A stretch of 64,000 nucleotides of DNA from Actinobacteria bacterium HGW-Actinobacteria-1. Lineage in GTDB: Bacteria; Actinomycetota; Coriobacteriia; Anaerosomatales; Anaerosomataceae. Every line of letters starts with the position of its first letter. Position 1 is the first letter of the stretch. The stretch is taken from positions 1 through 64,000 of the forward strand of contig PHFB01000002.1 in NCBI GenBank assembly GCA_002841355.1. The letters run 5' to 3'. Positions 50,870-58,488 of the stretch are shown in pieces. The notes beneath the pieces were generated by a model, which had not been told where the DNA came from, did no database searches, and saw only the letters and a list, made by a program, of their open reading frames with translations. The position numbers and the translations under genes were made by a program.

Positions 50870-51226
50870 CTACGCTCCGACGTGCGGATTGATCTTGTGC
50901 AGCACGAGCGCGATGAGCGCCAGCCTGCGGCCCCGGTCCTGGCAGCTATCGACGAACGCACTAACGATCTCGCGCATCTCCGGGGAAGGCTTGTAGCGGA
51001 TGAGTCCTCCCGCGAGCGCGAGGATGCGACCATCTGCGAGGGCGTCGATCTCGGGCTCAAGCTCCTCGACCCGCCTGCCCAAACGTGAAGCGAGACCCTC
51101 GATGTCGAGAACGGCATCGGGATTGCGATGGAAGAAAACCAGGATGTCCCACGTCAGCAGCGAGCGAACGTGTTTATCTACGAAGGACATGACGGAGGGC
51201 CCGAGAACCCCTTCCAGGTCGTACAC
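50870..51226 (-). CDS. Small winged-helix-like protein
   Basis: 118 residues from GTG 51226 with AGGAAGG upstream; a shorter start at the Met of SVMSFVDK is possible. The middle (TWDILVFFHRNP, DIEGLASRLGRRVEELEPEI, ALADGRILALAGGLIRYKP) has the layout of a winged helix. No effector domain. Probably a DNA-binding or adaptor protein; unknown. Its stop faces the HD-GYP stop, six bases apart. Confidence 0.65.
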   Translation of the reverse strand: MYDLEGVLGPSVMSFVDKHVRSLLTWDILVFFHRNPDAVLDIEGLASRLGRRVEELEPEIDALADGRILALAGGLIRYKPSPEMREIVSAFVDSCQDRGRRLALIALVLHKINPHVGA

Positions 51227-51460
51227 CCGTCGCCTTCCTCGAAGTGGAACAGAACCAGTCCGTGAGTCAGCGCACCATTCGCGTACGGATGCGGCAAGTG
51301 CCCGTGTTTCCCGCATATCGCGTGCTGCCGAGTGCGGGCAGACGCCCGGTGCAAGTGTACCGCATGTTGCAGAATTCGCCAGAGGAGCAGTATGAGCGGG
51401 CTCACTAGCCATACGAACGGATGCTTGTTCTGACAAACGGACAGACGAGCGGTGGTGCGC

Positions 51461-51859
51461 CTAGTCTTTCAATTCACAGATTCGCTGCATGCGCGCTGCC
51501 AGGAAGAACAAGAGAGCCGAGATGGCCATCGGGCCGATAAGCACTCCCGCCATCACCCACCAGACACCCGCTTCCCATCCGGTCACCACGCCCCACACGA
51601 CCGCCCCGGCAACGCCGGCGAGCAGAAGGACAGCCGCAAGGTTCTCGTAGAACCACCCGATGCCGAGAGCGATTGCGGCGATCGCGAGCGGGATGAGCGC
51701 ACTCTGCGCCGCACCGAAGATGCCCTTGTCACGGTAGCCCAGATCCATGCCCAGTACTGCGGCGACCCAGAACAACCCGCCGGCGGCAACGAAGATCCGC
51801 GCCGCCAGTCTTTCGAAGTTCATTTCCTCGGACTTACACACCTTGGACATGAGCTCCAT
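51461..51859 (-). CDS. Hypothetical four-helix membrane protein
   Basis: 132 residues; ATG 51859 after AAGGAG. Four predicted helices: AARIFVAAGGLFWVAAVLG, LIPLAIAAIALGIGWFY, LAAVLLLAGVAGAVVWGVV and WVMAGVLIGPMAISALLFFLA. No recognised family. Forty-two bases after the flavin reductase gene and on the same strand. Confidence 0.7.
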   Translation of the reverse strand: MELMSKVCKSEEMNFERLAARIFVAAGGLFWVAAVLGMDLGYRDKGIFGAAQSALIPLAIAAIALGIGWFYENLAAVLLLAGVAGAVVWGVVTGWEAGVWWVMAGVLIGPMAISALLFFLAARMQRICELKD

Positions 51860-51901
51860 GTGATACTCCTTGTTGATCGATGGCCTGAACCTACGCGGTA
51901 T

Positions 51902-52615
51902 CTACCCGTTTGGCCCATATCCCGCGAACAGCTCGTAGAAAACGGACTCGGACGGCAGTCCGAGGTCCGCCACGACGCGCTTCATCGCATCCACCATCGG
52001 CGGCGGACCCGCGACTATCCAGTGGCGGTTCTCCGGTTGCGCGACATGCCTGCGCACCAGATCCGCCGTTATGAAGCCGGATTCACCCCGCCATCCGGCC
52101 TCTGGATGGTCGAGTGTCTCCACGTAGAGCAGTGCGCCGGCCTCGGCATAACTGCGGAACTCGTCACCGTACGGGATGCACTGCTCATCCCGGTTGCCAT
52201 AGATGAGCACGATGTCCAGTCCGGTCGATCGCTGCATGGCGTCCCTGATGATGCTGTGCGCCGGCGTGATCCCCACCCCACCCGTGAGGAACCCGACGCT
52301 GTCGGCTCCTTCGGGGACGCCGAGACGGCCCTTGGGTCCGCTCACTGTGACCGTCGCTCCCGGCTGCAGCTCGACGAGCGCCCTCTTGAAGAGCGAGTCG
52401 CTCAGGCGGGTCGTCAACTCGATGGCTGCATCTGCGGGCGCATCGGCGTGCGAGAAGAACTTGGACTCGGCGCCATCATTCGTGACCAGCGTCAGGGCGA
52501 AGAACTGCCCCGGGGTAAACGAATAGCCCTCCGGCCGCGAAAAGCGGAACGACGCGACCCCCTCGGCGCACGGACGGGTTCCCAGATAGACGACTTCGTA
52601 CTCGGCGGCGCTCAT
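51902..52615 (-). CDS. FAD-binding (ferredoxin-NADP reductase-like) oxidoreductase
   Basis: 237 residues from ATG 52615, overlapping the upstream stop (ATGA). FAD part about 1-95 (FTPGQFFALTLV, then KGRLGVPEG), NAD part with GFLTGGVGITPAHSIIRDAM, IYGNRDEQC and IVAGPPPMVDAMKRVV. Terminal FYELFAGYGPNG. Transfers electrons between NAD(P)H and a partner; no fused ferredoxin. Coupled to the GGDEF-EAL gene. Confidence 0.9.
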   Translation of the reverse strand: MSAAEYEVVYLGTRPCAEGVASFRFSRPEGYSFTPGQFFALTLVTNDGAESKFFSHADAPADAAIELTTRLSDSLFKRALVELQPGATVTVSGPKGRLGVPEGADSVGFLTGGVGITPAHSIIRDAMQRSTGLDIVLIYGNRDEQCIPYGDEFRSYAEAGALLYVETLDHPEAGWRGESGFITADLVRRHVAQPENRHWIVAGPPPMVDAMKRVVADLGLPSESVFYELFAGYGPNG

Positions 52616-54303
52616 GACAGACCTGACCAAGGCGTGCCCCGGCGCATGATGCCGGCGAAGTCATCTGCGGGAATGGGTTTGCTGAAGTAGAACCCTTGGG
52701 CCATATCACACCTCAATAGTCGCAGGTACTGGAGCTGCTCCGGTGTCTCGACGCCCTCACCGACAGCGCGTGACTTGAAGCTGTGGGCAAGCGCGATGAC
52801 GGCAGCGACGATAGAGGCATCGCCGGCGCTCCGGTCGATACCATCGATGAACGACCGGTCGATCTTCAGCGAGTCGAAGTTGAACCGCTTCAGGTAGCTC
52901 AGCGACGAGTACCCCGTGCCGAAATCGTCCATCGCCAATCCGACGCCAAGCGCGCTGATCTCGGTCATGATCTCGATCGATGCTGCCGGGTCCTCCATGA
53001 CGATGCTCTCTGTAAGTTCTGCCGTGAGGAAACGAGCATCCATACCGGAGTCCTTGAGGGCATCCTTCAGGGTGGAAACGACGTCACCGTCGCGGAATTG
53101 CCGGGCGCTCACATTCACGGAGACGGACAGGTCGGGCAAACCCTCGTCGCGCCATTCGCGCATCTGCCGACATGCATCGTGGATGACCCACTCGCCGAGC
53201 GGAACTATCAGCCCGCTGTCCTCGGCAACGGATATGAACGCCCCGGGCGCGAGAACGCCCTCCTCCGGCTTGATCCAGCGTAGCAGCGCCTCGGCACCAT
53301 GCATCCCGCCGCCGGCGACCGTCACGATCGGCTGGTAGTACAGCGCGAATTCGTTCTGTTTCAGGCCGAGGCGCAACTCCGCCTCGGTGCGCGCGTATTC
53401 GACAGCACGCTGGTGAAGGCTTTCGTCGAACAGCTCGTAGCGCCCGCGACCCTGCTGCTTCGCGCGGTGCATAGCAGCGTCAGCGTTTCGGATGATCGCA
53501 TCGGTCTGAAGAACGGGCTCGCCGCCACCGACGACTACCCCGATGCTCGCCGACAGCGAGATCGAGGACTTGCCGGCAACGAACGGCTCACCGAGTGCCT
53601 GCAGCATGCGCTCCGCAAGTCTCAGCGAGCCGCTGCCCGCTGCATCGATGTCGGACAGCACGCCGAATTCGTCGCCGCCCACGCGCGCGACGAGCTCGCC
53701 GGGGCGCGCCGCCGCCGTCAGCCTTGCGCCGACCTCGGCAAGGACTTTATCGGCAGCGATGTGACCGAGGCGCTCGTTGGCTTCCCGGAAGCGGTCGAGG
53801 TCGAGGTAGAGAACCGTGAACCGGTAGTCGGGCTCGTGCGTGGCACGACCGACCATCTGCCGGAGCCGATCGAGGAAGTACGCGCTGTTCGCGACGCCGG
53901 TGAGCGTGTCCTTCGAAGCGCCCTCGACGAGCGCGCGCTCTCGGGCAAGGTCGTCGGTAAGGTCAGCGACCACCAGCAGGAGCGCGTCGACACCCTCGTA
54001 CACGAGCTCACTGCAGTAGACCCCGACGTCGTGGGTGTTTCCCGTTTCGTCTATGTGGGTCCACGGTCCCGAGCGATGTCGCACCGCTGCCGCCTCAGCG
54101 AGAAGACCCTCAAGGTCGGGCCGCTCGGACTCCCGCCACAGCTGGGCAGCAGACCATCCGATGAGCCCGCCGGGCACGCCATACATGCGCTCGGCGCTCT
54201 TGTTGACCGCAAGCACGCGCAGCCCCTCGCGCTCGACGACGAGCATCGGCAGAGGGTTGCTGTAGAACAGGTCCTGCATACCATCCGTCGGAGAACCTGC
54301 CAT
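52612..54303 (-). CDS. PAS-GGDEF-EAL cyclic-di-GMP enzyme
   Basis: 563 residues from ATG 54303, six bases after GGAG; ATG 54306 and TTG 54315 are alternatives. PAS about 10-115, GGDEF about 125-285 with intact RVGGDEFGVL, EAL about 300-555 with GAEALLRW, ELTES, DDFGTGYSSL, DRSFIDGI and EGVET all present. It can in principle make and break c-di-GMP. No membrane part. Its presence with two HD-GYP proteins shows an active c-di-GMP network. Confidence 0.95.
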   Translation of the reverse strand: MAGSPTDGMQDLFYSNPLPMLVVEREGLRVLAVNKSAERMYGVPGGLIGWSAAQLWRESERPDLEGLLAEAAAVRHRSGPWTHIDETGNTHDVGVYCSELVYEGVDALLLVVADLTDDLARERALVEGASKDTLTGVANSAYFLDRLRQMVGRATHEPDYRFTVLYLDLDRFREANERLGHIAADKVLAEVGARLTAAARPGELVARVGGDEFGVLSDIDAAGSGSLRLAERMLQALGEPFVAGKSSISLSASIGVVVGGGEPVLQTDAIIRNADAAMHRAKQQGRGRYELFDESLHQRAVEYARTEAELRLGLKQNEFALYYQPIVTVAGGGMHGAEALLRWIKPEEGVLAPGAFISVAEDSGLIVPLGEWVIHDACRQMREWRDEGLPDLSVSVNVSARQFRDGDVVSTLKDALKDSGMDARFLTAELTESIVMEDPAASIEIMTEISALGVGLAMDDFGTGYSSLSYLKRFNFDSLKIDRSFIDGIDRSAGDASIVAAVIALAHSFKSRAVGEGVETPEQLQYLRLLRCDMAQGFYFSKPIPADDFAGIMRRGTPWSGLS

Positions 54304-54339
54304 CATTCGCTCCAAGTGAGTCTGAGGACGCGCACAACG

Positions 54340-54345
54340 ATTGTA
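54340..54345 (-). promoter_or_regulatory. Candidate -10 box of the GGDEF-EAL gene
   Basis: TACAAT on the minus strand, about 37 bases before the start. The -35 is weak. Confidence 0.4.
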
Positions 54346-54398
54346 CCCGCGCAGGCAGCGCGCAGGCGCACTGGGTAAAGACTACCCGGAGGTGTGCG

Positions 54399-55076
54399 AT
54401 GACCAAGCAGGCGCTCGCAATCATGGTGGTACTCGTTCTTCTGCTCTCGGGGTGCGCAGCCAACAGCGGAGGTGGCGTCTCGCCGAGCGGAGGGGTCCGT
54501 CTCGACGGCGTCGAGGTTCGCGAGTACAAGGGTGAGAAACTCGGCTCGGTCAACGAATTCCGCGAGAACTCGATCAAGGGACCGCAGACCGTCGATCAGG
54601 CCTCATACCGGCTCACCATTAACGGACTCGTCGACACGCCGCAGGAGTACACGTACTCGCAGGTGACGAGCGACCACGCGGCCTACGAGAAGGTCGTGCA
54701 GCTCGACTGCGTCGAGGGCTGGAGCGTCAAGGTGCTGTGGGCAGGCGTGCTCGTAAGCGACCTCATCAAGGACGCCGGGGCCAAAGATGCGGCGAACACA
54801 GTCATCTTCAGAGCGGCGGACGGCTACTCGACGTCACTGCCGCTCGCGTACATCGAGGAGAACGACATCCTTCTCGCGTACAAGATGAACGGGGTGACGC
54901 TCCCTGCCGAGCGAGGGTTCCCCTTCCAGCTCGTCGCCCAGGACAAGTGGGGCTACAAGTGGATCAAGTGGGTAACCGAGATCGAGCTCTCAAGCGACAC
55001 CGCGTACGAAGGATATTGGGAGAGTCGCGGCTACACGAACTCGGGCGATCGGGACAAACCCTCGCTCGGCCAATAG
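54399..55076 (+). CDS. Molybdopterin-dependent oxidoreductase-like lipoprotein
   Basis: 225 residues; ATG after CGGAGGTG. Lipoprotein signal with lipobox LLSGC (Cys19). The rest is one sulfite-oxidase/YedY-type molybdopterin domain: YRLTINGLVDTPQEYTY, Cys ligand in VVQLDCVEGWSVKVLWAGV, then ADGYSTSLPL and FPFQLVAQDKWGYKWIKWV. The Moco would face outside. No haem subunit is adjacent. Reductase or oxidase of unknown substrate. Confidence 0.9.
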   Translation: MTKQALAIMVVLVLLLSGCAANSGGGVSPSGGVRLDGVEVREYKGEKLGSVNEFRENSIKGPQTVDQASYRLTINGLVDTPQEYTYSQVTSDHAAYEKVVQLDCVEGWSVKVLWAGVLVSDLIKDAGAKDAANTVIFRAADGYSTSLPLAYIEENDILLAYKMNGVTLPAERGFPFQLVAQDKWGYKWIKWVTEIELSSDTAYEGYWESRGYTNSGDRDKPSLGQ

Positions 55077-55228
55077 CCGCACTGCATCAATGTCCGGTCA
55101 TCAGCGCATAGGAACCGTCTGCCCTGCGGTGTCGCCGTCGGTCTGATGGCACTTCCGAAACATGCGAACGCACCCTATACTCTCGCCCAATACCGCCTGC
55201 TGGGGGGCGGAGGTTCTCGGGGGTACGT

Positions 55229-56077
55229 TTGTTCAAGCGAGCAGTCATCTGTACCGATCTTTCTCCATCATCGGAGAGTCTCATAGCCTGCGCTGGTGCG
55301 CTTGGCGCCATCGGCGTCCAGGAGGCGGTGCTGGCCTACGTCATCGACATCGGAGCGCCAGGCGCCGGCATGATCGATGGAAGCACGGACGCGGCATTCG
55401 CCAGGCAAGCCGAAGCAATCGAGCGCGCGGGAATTCGTGTCCACGTGGATACGACGGTGGGCTACCCGCCGTACGCGATCGAACAGATCGCCGAGCAGCA
55501 CGACGCCTCGCTCATCGTCATCGGCTCGCACGGCAAGGGTCTGTTCGTGAGCGCCTTTTCGGGAAGCGTGTCCTCCGACCTGGTGCGCATCAGCGCGCGG
55601 CCGGTGCTGCTGGCGGTTCTCTCGGCGCTGGGCTCGAACGATGAGAGCTCGGCCGTTTGCGGACGGCTGCTCTCCCGCGTGCTCTTCCCTACCGATCTCA
55701 CCGCGGTCTCGGCGATGGCCGCGAACTACCTCGTGCGGCTGGCGCCGCACGGCCTCGGAACCGTCGACATCGTGCACGTGGTCGACAACACCGTTGGGAA
55801 TGGGATCGAGTTCCGGCGATGCGATGCGCAGGAGCGACTTGCCGTACTCGAGGGCGACCTGCTGGCGGCCGGTGCCGCCGCTGTGACCACCGAAGTGCTC
55901 GTCGGCTCGCCCGAGCGAGAGACGGCGCGTCGCTGCGCGATGGACGGACACTCGATGATCGTCATGGCGCCGCGATGCGACGAGGACCCCGGTCACCCGC
56001 TTGGCGGCGTGACACACGCGGTCATCCAGTCAACGCACACGCCGGTGCTGCTGATTCCGCCCGGCTGCCGCCGCTAG
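55229..56077 (+). CDS. Tandem-domain universal stress protein
   Basis: 282 residues from TTG 55229 with CGGGGGT upstream. Two UspA domains (1-140 and 150-282). Domain 1 has the ATP-type GSHGKG and SSDLVR segment; domain 2 has MAPRCDEDPGHPLGGVTHAVIQ, less typical. Both end in PVLLxxxx strands. Convergent with the hemolysin III gene. Confidence 0.88.
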   Translation: MFKRAVICTDLSPSSESLIACAGALGAIGVQEAVLAYVIDIGAPGAGMIDGSTDAAFARQAEAIERAGIRVHVDTTVGYPPYAIEQIAEQHDASLIVIGSHGKGLFVSAFSGSVSSDLVRISARPVLLAVLSALGSNDESSAVCGRLLSRVLFPTDLTAVSAMAANYLVRLAPHGLGTVDIVHVVDNTVGNGIEFRRCDAQERLAVLEGDLLAAGAAAVTTEVLVGSPERETARRCAMDGHSMIVMAPRCDEDPGHPLGGVTHAVIQSTHTPVLLIPPGCRR

Positions 56078-56081
56078 GGAA

Positions 56082-56771
56082 CTACGGCGTGGGCAGCACG
56101 AAGAGCATCACTGCGAGGAAGTGGCAGACGCTCCCTGCGAGCACAAACAGGTGCCACACGGCATGGGTGTACGGAACCTTCTTGAGCACGTAGAACACCG
56201 TGCCGAGCGTGTACGCCAGACCGCCAGCGACAAGCAGCCACACACCCGCCGAGGGCAAGTTCGCCACAAGCGGGTTGATTGCGACGATGACGAGCCAGCC
56301 CATCGCGAGGTAGACCACCGCCGAGACCCACTTCGGGCGATACACCCAGAACGCCTCAAGTGCGACGCCCGCTACGGCAAGGGTCCACACGATCCCGAAG
56401 AGCCACCATCCACCTGATTCGCGAAGCGTCACCAGCGTGAACGGCGTGTACGTACCGGCTATCAGCAGGTAGATGCTTGAGTGGTCGATGATCTTGAAGA
56501 TGTGGCGCGCCTTCTCGCCGGGAACGCTGTGGTAGAGCGTCGAGGACACGTAGAGCAGCAGCATCGTCACGCCGTACACGATGGCGCTTGCGAGGTGCCA
56601 TCCGTTCCCCCAGATAGCAGCGAACGCTACGAGCAACGTGAGCGCCGCGATGCTTAGCCCGACGCCGACGCCGTGTGTCACGGCGTTCGCGATCTCCTCG
56701 CCGAGCGAGTAGCGCCGCTTCGGATCCGCCGTTGCCAGGACTTCTTCGTTGTCAGTCGACAGAGATGACAT
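56082..56771 (-). CDS. Hemolysin III / YqfA (PAQR-like) membrane protein
   Basis: 229 residues from ATG 56771 after GGAGG. Seven helices. Family motifs: GEEIANAVTHGVGVGLS, SSTLYHS, KIIDHSSIYLLIAGTYTPF and C-terminal HAVWHLFVLAGSVCHFLAV, with the conserved His/Asp/Ser residues that bind zinc. Start overlaps the end of the monohaem gene by 20 bases. Confidence 0.93.
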   Translation of the reverse strand: MSSLSTDNEEVLATADPKRRYSLGEEIANAVTHGVGVGLSIAALTLLVAFAAIWGNGWHLASAIVYGVTMLLLYVSSTLYHSVPGEKARHIFKIIDHSSIYLLIAGTYTPFTLVTLRESGGWWLFGIVWTLAVAGVALEAFWVYRPKWVSAVVYLAMGWLVIVAINPLVANLPSAGVWLLVAGGLAYTLGTVFYVLKKVPYTHAVWHLFVLAGSVCHFLAVMLFVLPTP

Positions 56772-56973
56772 CGACACCCTCCGCTATGAAGTGGCAGGAC
56801 CAGCAGGGTCCACCGAAGTGACCTGTGGGTGCCGGTTGATCGGGCGTGATCGGGCTGATCATCACGTGGACCGCGAGCAGAACGAGCAGGGCGACGGCGA
56901 CGGCTGCAGCAAGCCACAACGCGATGCGCAGCGCCAGCGGGCGCGCAGGGGCGGCGGCGAGGTTCTCGGACAT
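56752..56973 (-). CDS. 73-residue membrane-anchored monohaem protein
   Basis: From ATG 56973 after AGGAGG. One helix about 15-38 (IALWLAAAVAVALLVLLAVHV), then an outside tail with a single haem site in GGPCWSCHF. This small size with one CxxCH near the C-terminus matches no family I can name. It could be a haem-bearing electron-transfer subunit. Divergent from the Fe-S protein at 57074; a dyad lies between. Confidence 0.8.
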   Translation of the reverse strand: MSENLAAAPARPLALRIALWLAAAVAVALLVLLAVHVMISPITPDQPAPTGHFGGPCWSCHFIAEGVDVISVD

Positions 56974-56989
56974 CGGCATCCTCCTGAAC

Positions 56990-57018
56990 GTGACGTACAC
57001 TGAGCACTGTACCATCAC
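56990..57018. promoter_or_regulatory. Dyad between the monohaem and Fe-S protein genes
   Basis: GTACA...TGTAC (56995-57012; 8 of 9 pairs complementary) flanked by GTGA (56990) and TCAC (57015). The symmetrical layout in the 100-base divergent region suggests an operator serving both genes, for example of CRP/FNR type. Confidence 0.45.
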
Positions 57019-57073
57019 GACCGTGTCTCAAGTCATACATGATCACGCGAACCCGCACGGAAACGAGGGTGGC

Positions 57074-57910
57074 ATGTGCGAATTCTGCACGCAGCACGGC
57101 GACGGCAAGAAGTGGTACCTGGAGGCCTCGAACTACGCGAGCGATCTTGAGACCGACCTCGAGCGACGGGGCTACATGGTCGACTTCGTCACGGAGTTCG
57201 ACCGGAGGATGAGTCGCAACATCAGACTGCTCGACATCGTGAAGGCCTCGCCGAAGCCGATTCGCAAGGCCGTTCGTTCCGTGACGGCGCGAAGCCAGAA
57301 GCGCGACCACTTCGGCCAGCCCGTTCCACTCGAGGACTGCGAGCAGATTCTCGACATCGCCACGAGCATCGTGCAGCTCCCCTGTGTGTGCCGGCACTTC
57401 GCGAAGCAACCCGAGCGCGGCTACTGCCTGGCCATCACAGTCAACCCTGCCGACGGTGCGCTTGCCGAGGCGTTCCGTGACTACGACGACGGACCCGACA
57501 CCTCCGCATTCCAGCGCCTCACCAAAGAAGAAGCACTCGCGGTGCTCCGCCGGTGTGAGTCCGAGGGGCTCATGCACTCGATTTGGACGTTCAAGACGCC
57601 GTTCATCTCGGCTATCTGCAACTGCGACCTGGGCTCAGGCTGTATGGCGATGAAGACGACCGTGGAGTACGGCCTGCAGGTCATGTGGAAGGGCGAGTAC
57701 GTAGCCAGCGTCGATGCTGATACATGTGTCGCCTGCGGAGCGTGCTTCGAGCGGTGTCCGTTCTCGGCCATTGCTCCCGATGCGTCACGTCGCGCGGTCG
57801 TCGACCAGCACGCGTGCTACGGCTGCGGCACCTGTCGCTCCGCCTGCAAGAAGGGTTCGATCAGCTTGGCCGAGCGGGCGCTCACTCCGGCGGTCGCGAC
57901 CGACTGGTAG
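57074..57910 (+). CDS. Fe-S protein with C-terminal double [4Fe-4S] ferredoxin domain
   Basis: 278 residues from ATG 57074 (GAGGGTGGC); a GTG at 57023 would add 17 residues. C-terminal Cys sets CVACGACFERCP and CYGCGTCRSACKK (about 215-260) bind two [4Fe-4S] clusters. Three further Cys groups lie upstream: CEFCTQHG at residue 2, LPCVCRHF near 100, and CNCDLGSGC near 185, which could hold another cluster or metal. No membrane part. Electron transfer is likely; the partner is unknown. Confidence 0.85.
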   Translation: MCEFCTQHGDGKKWYLEASNYASDLETDLERRGYMVDFVTEFDRRMSRNIRLLDIVKASPKPIRKAVRSVTARSQKRDHFGQPVPLEDCEQILDIATSIVQLPCVCRHFAKQPERGYCLAITVNPADGALAEAFRDYDDGPDTSAFQRLTKEEALAVLRRCESEGLMHSIWTFKTPFISAICNCDLGSGCMAMKTTVEYGLQVMWKGEYVASVDADTCVACGACFERCPFSAIAPDASRRAVVDQHACYGCGTCRSACKKGSISLAERALTPAVATDW

Positions 57911-57912
57911 TG

Positions 57913-58461
57913 CTACTCGGCGCGCTTGCCTCGGCTGAAGATCACGAAGAGTCCGGCGACGATGAGCCCGGCCGGCACCACCGACTCGACGACAGGGCCG
58001 AACCCGTTACCGCCGATGCCGATCAGACGCACGAAGACCCACTCGCCCACCAGCGTGAAGAGCAGACCAAGTCCGAGGAGCCAGCCACCGGTCCGGCGCA
58101 CGGTCGGCTCCCCCTCGCGCGTTCCCGCGATGAGCAGTCCGAGTCCAACGGCGCCTGGCGCGACAAGTCCCCACGCGTACGACCAGCTCTGCCAGTCGCC
58201 GGTGAAGTTCTGGTATGCCAGCAACAGGCCGACCGAGGTGATCACGCTACCTGGGACAGCGAGGTAGCTCAGCCCATTTCGGTGCCCGCCGACGGCCATT
58301 CCAGCAAAGAAGAGCAGGCCCGGGACGATCACGAACAGCGGCCACCCGAGTCCGATGAGGTCGACGTCCCAGAACTGGAACCCGAACAGGATGATTCCGA
58401 GCACCACCAGGAAGACACCGAGCATCACCATCGGTGCGTTGCGATTACCGTCACTAGTCAT
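57913..58461 (-). CDS. Hypothetical membrane protein, about six helices
   Basis: 182 residues; ATG 58461 after AGAGGAGG. Helices at about 10-30, 38-60, 65-85, 98-115, 126-145 and 155-175, with VVPAGLIVAGLFVIFSRGK at the end. Resembles LiaI/LiaF-type membrane parts in layout only. No function known. Three bases from the Fe-S gene stop. Confidence 0.7.
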   Translation of the reverse strand: MTSDGNRNAPMVMLGVFLVVLGIILFGFQFWDVDLIGLGWPLFVIVPGLLFFAGMAVGGHRNGLSYLAVPGSVITSVGLLLAYQNFTGDWQSWSYAWGLVAPGAVGLGLLIAGTREGEPTVRRTGGWLLGLGLLFTLVGEWVFVRLIGIGGNGFGPVVESVVPAGLIVAGLFVIFSRGKRAE

Positions 58462-58488
58462 GCCGCCTCCTCTTGCTGGCGCGCCTGT

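Noticed and set aside
51227-51460. Small coding frame upstream of the winged-helix gene
   Set aside because: The candidate frame at 51178-51405 has unusual composition and no ribosome site, and it overlaps a better-supported gene.
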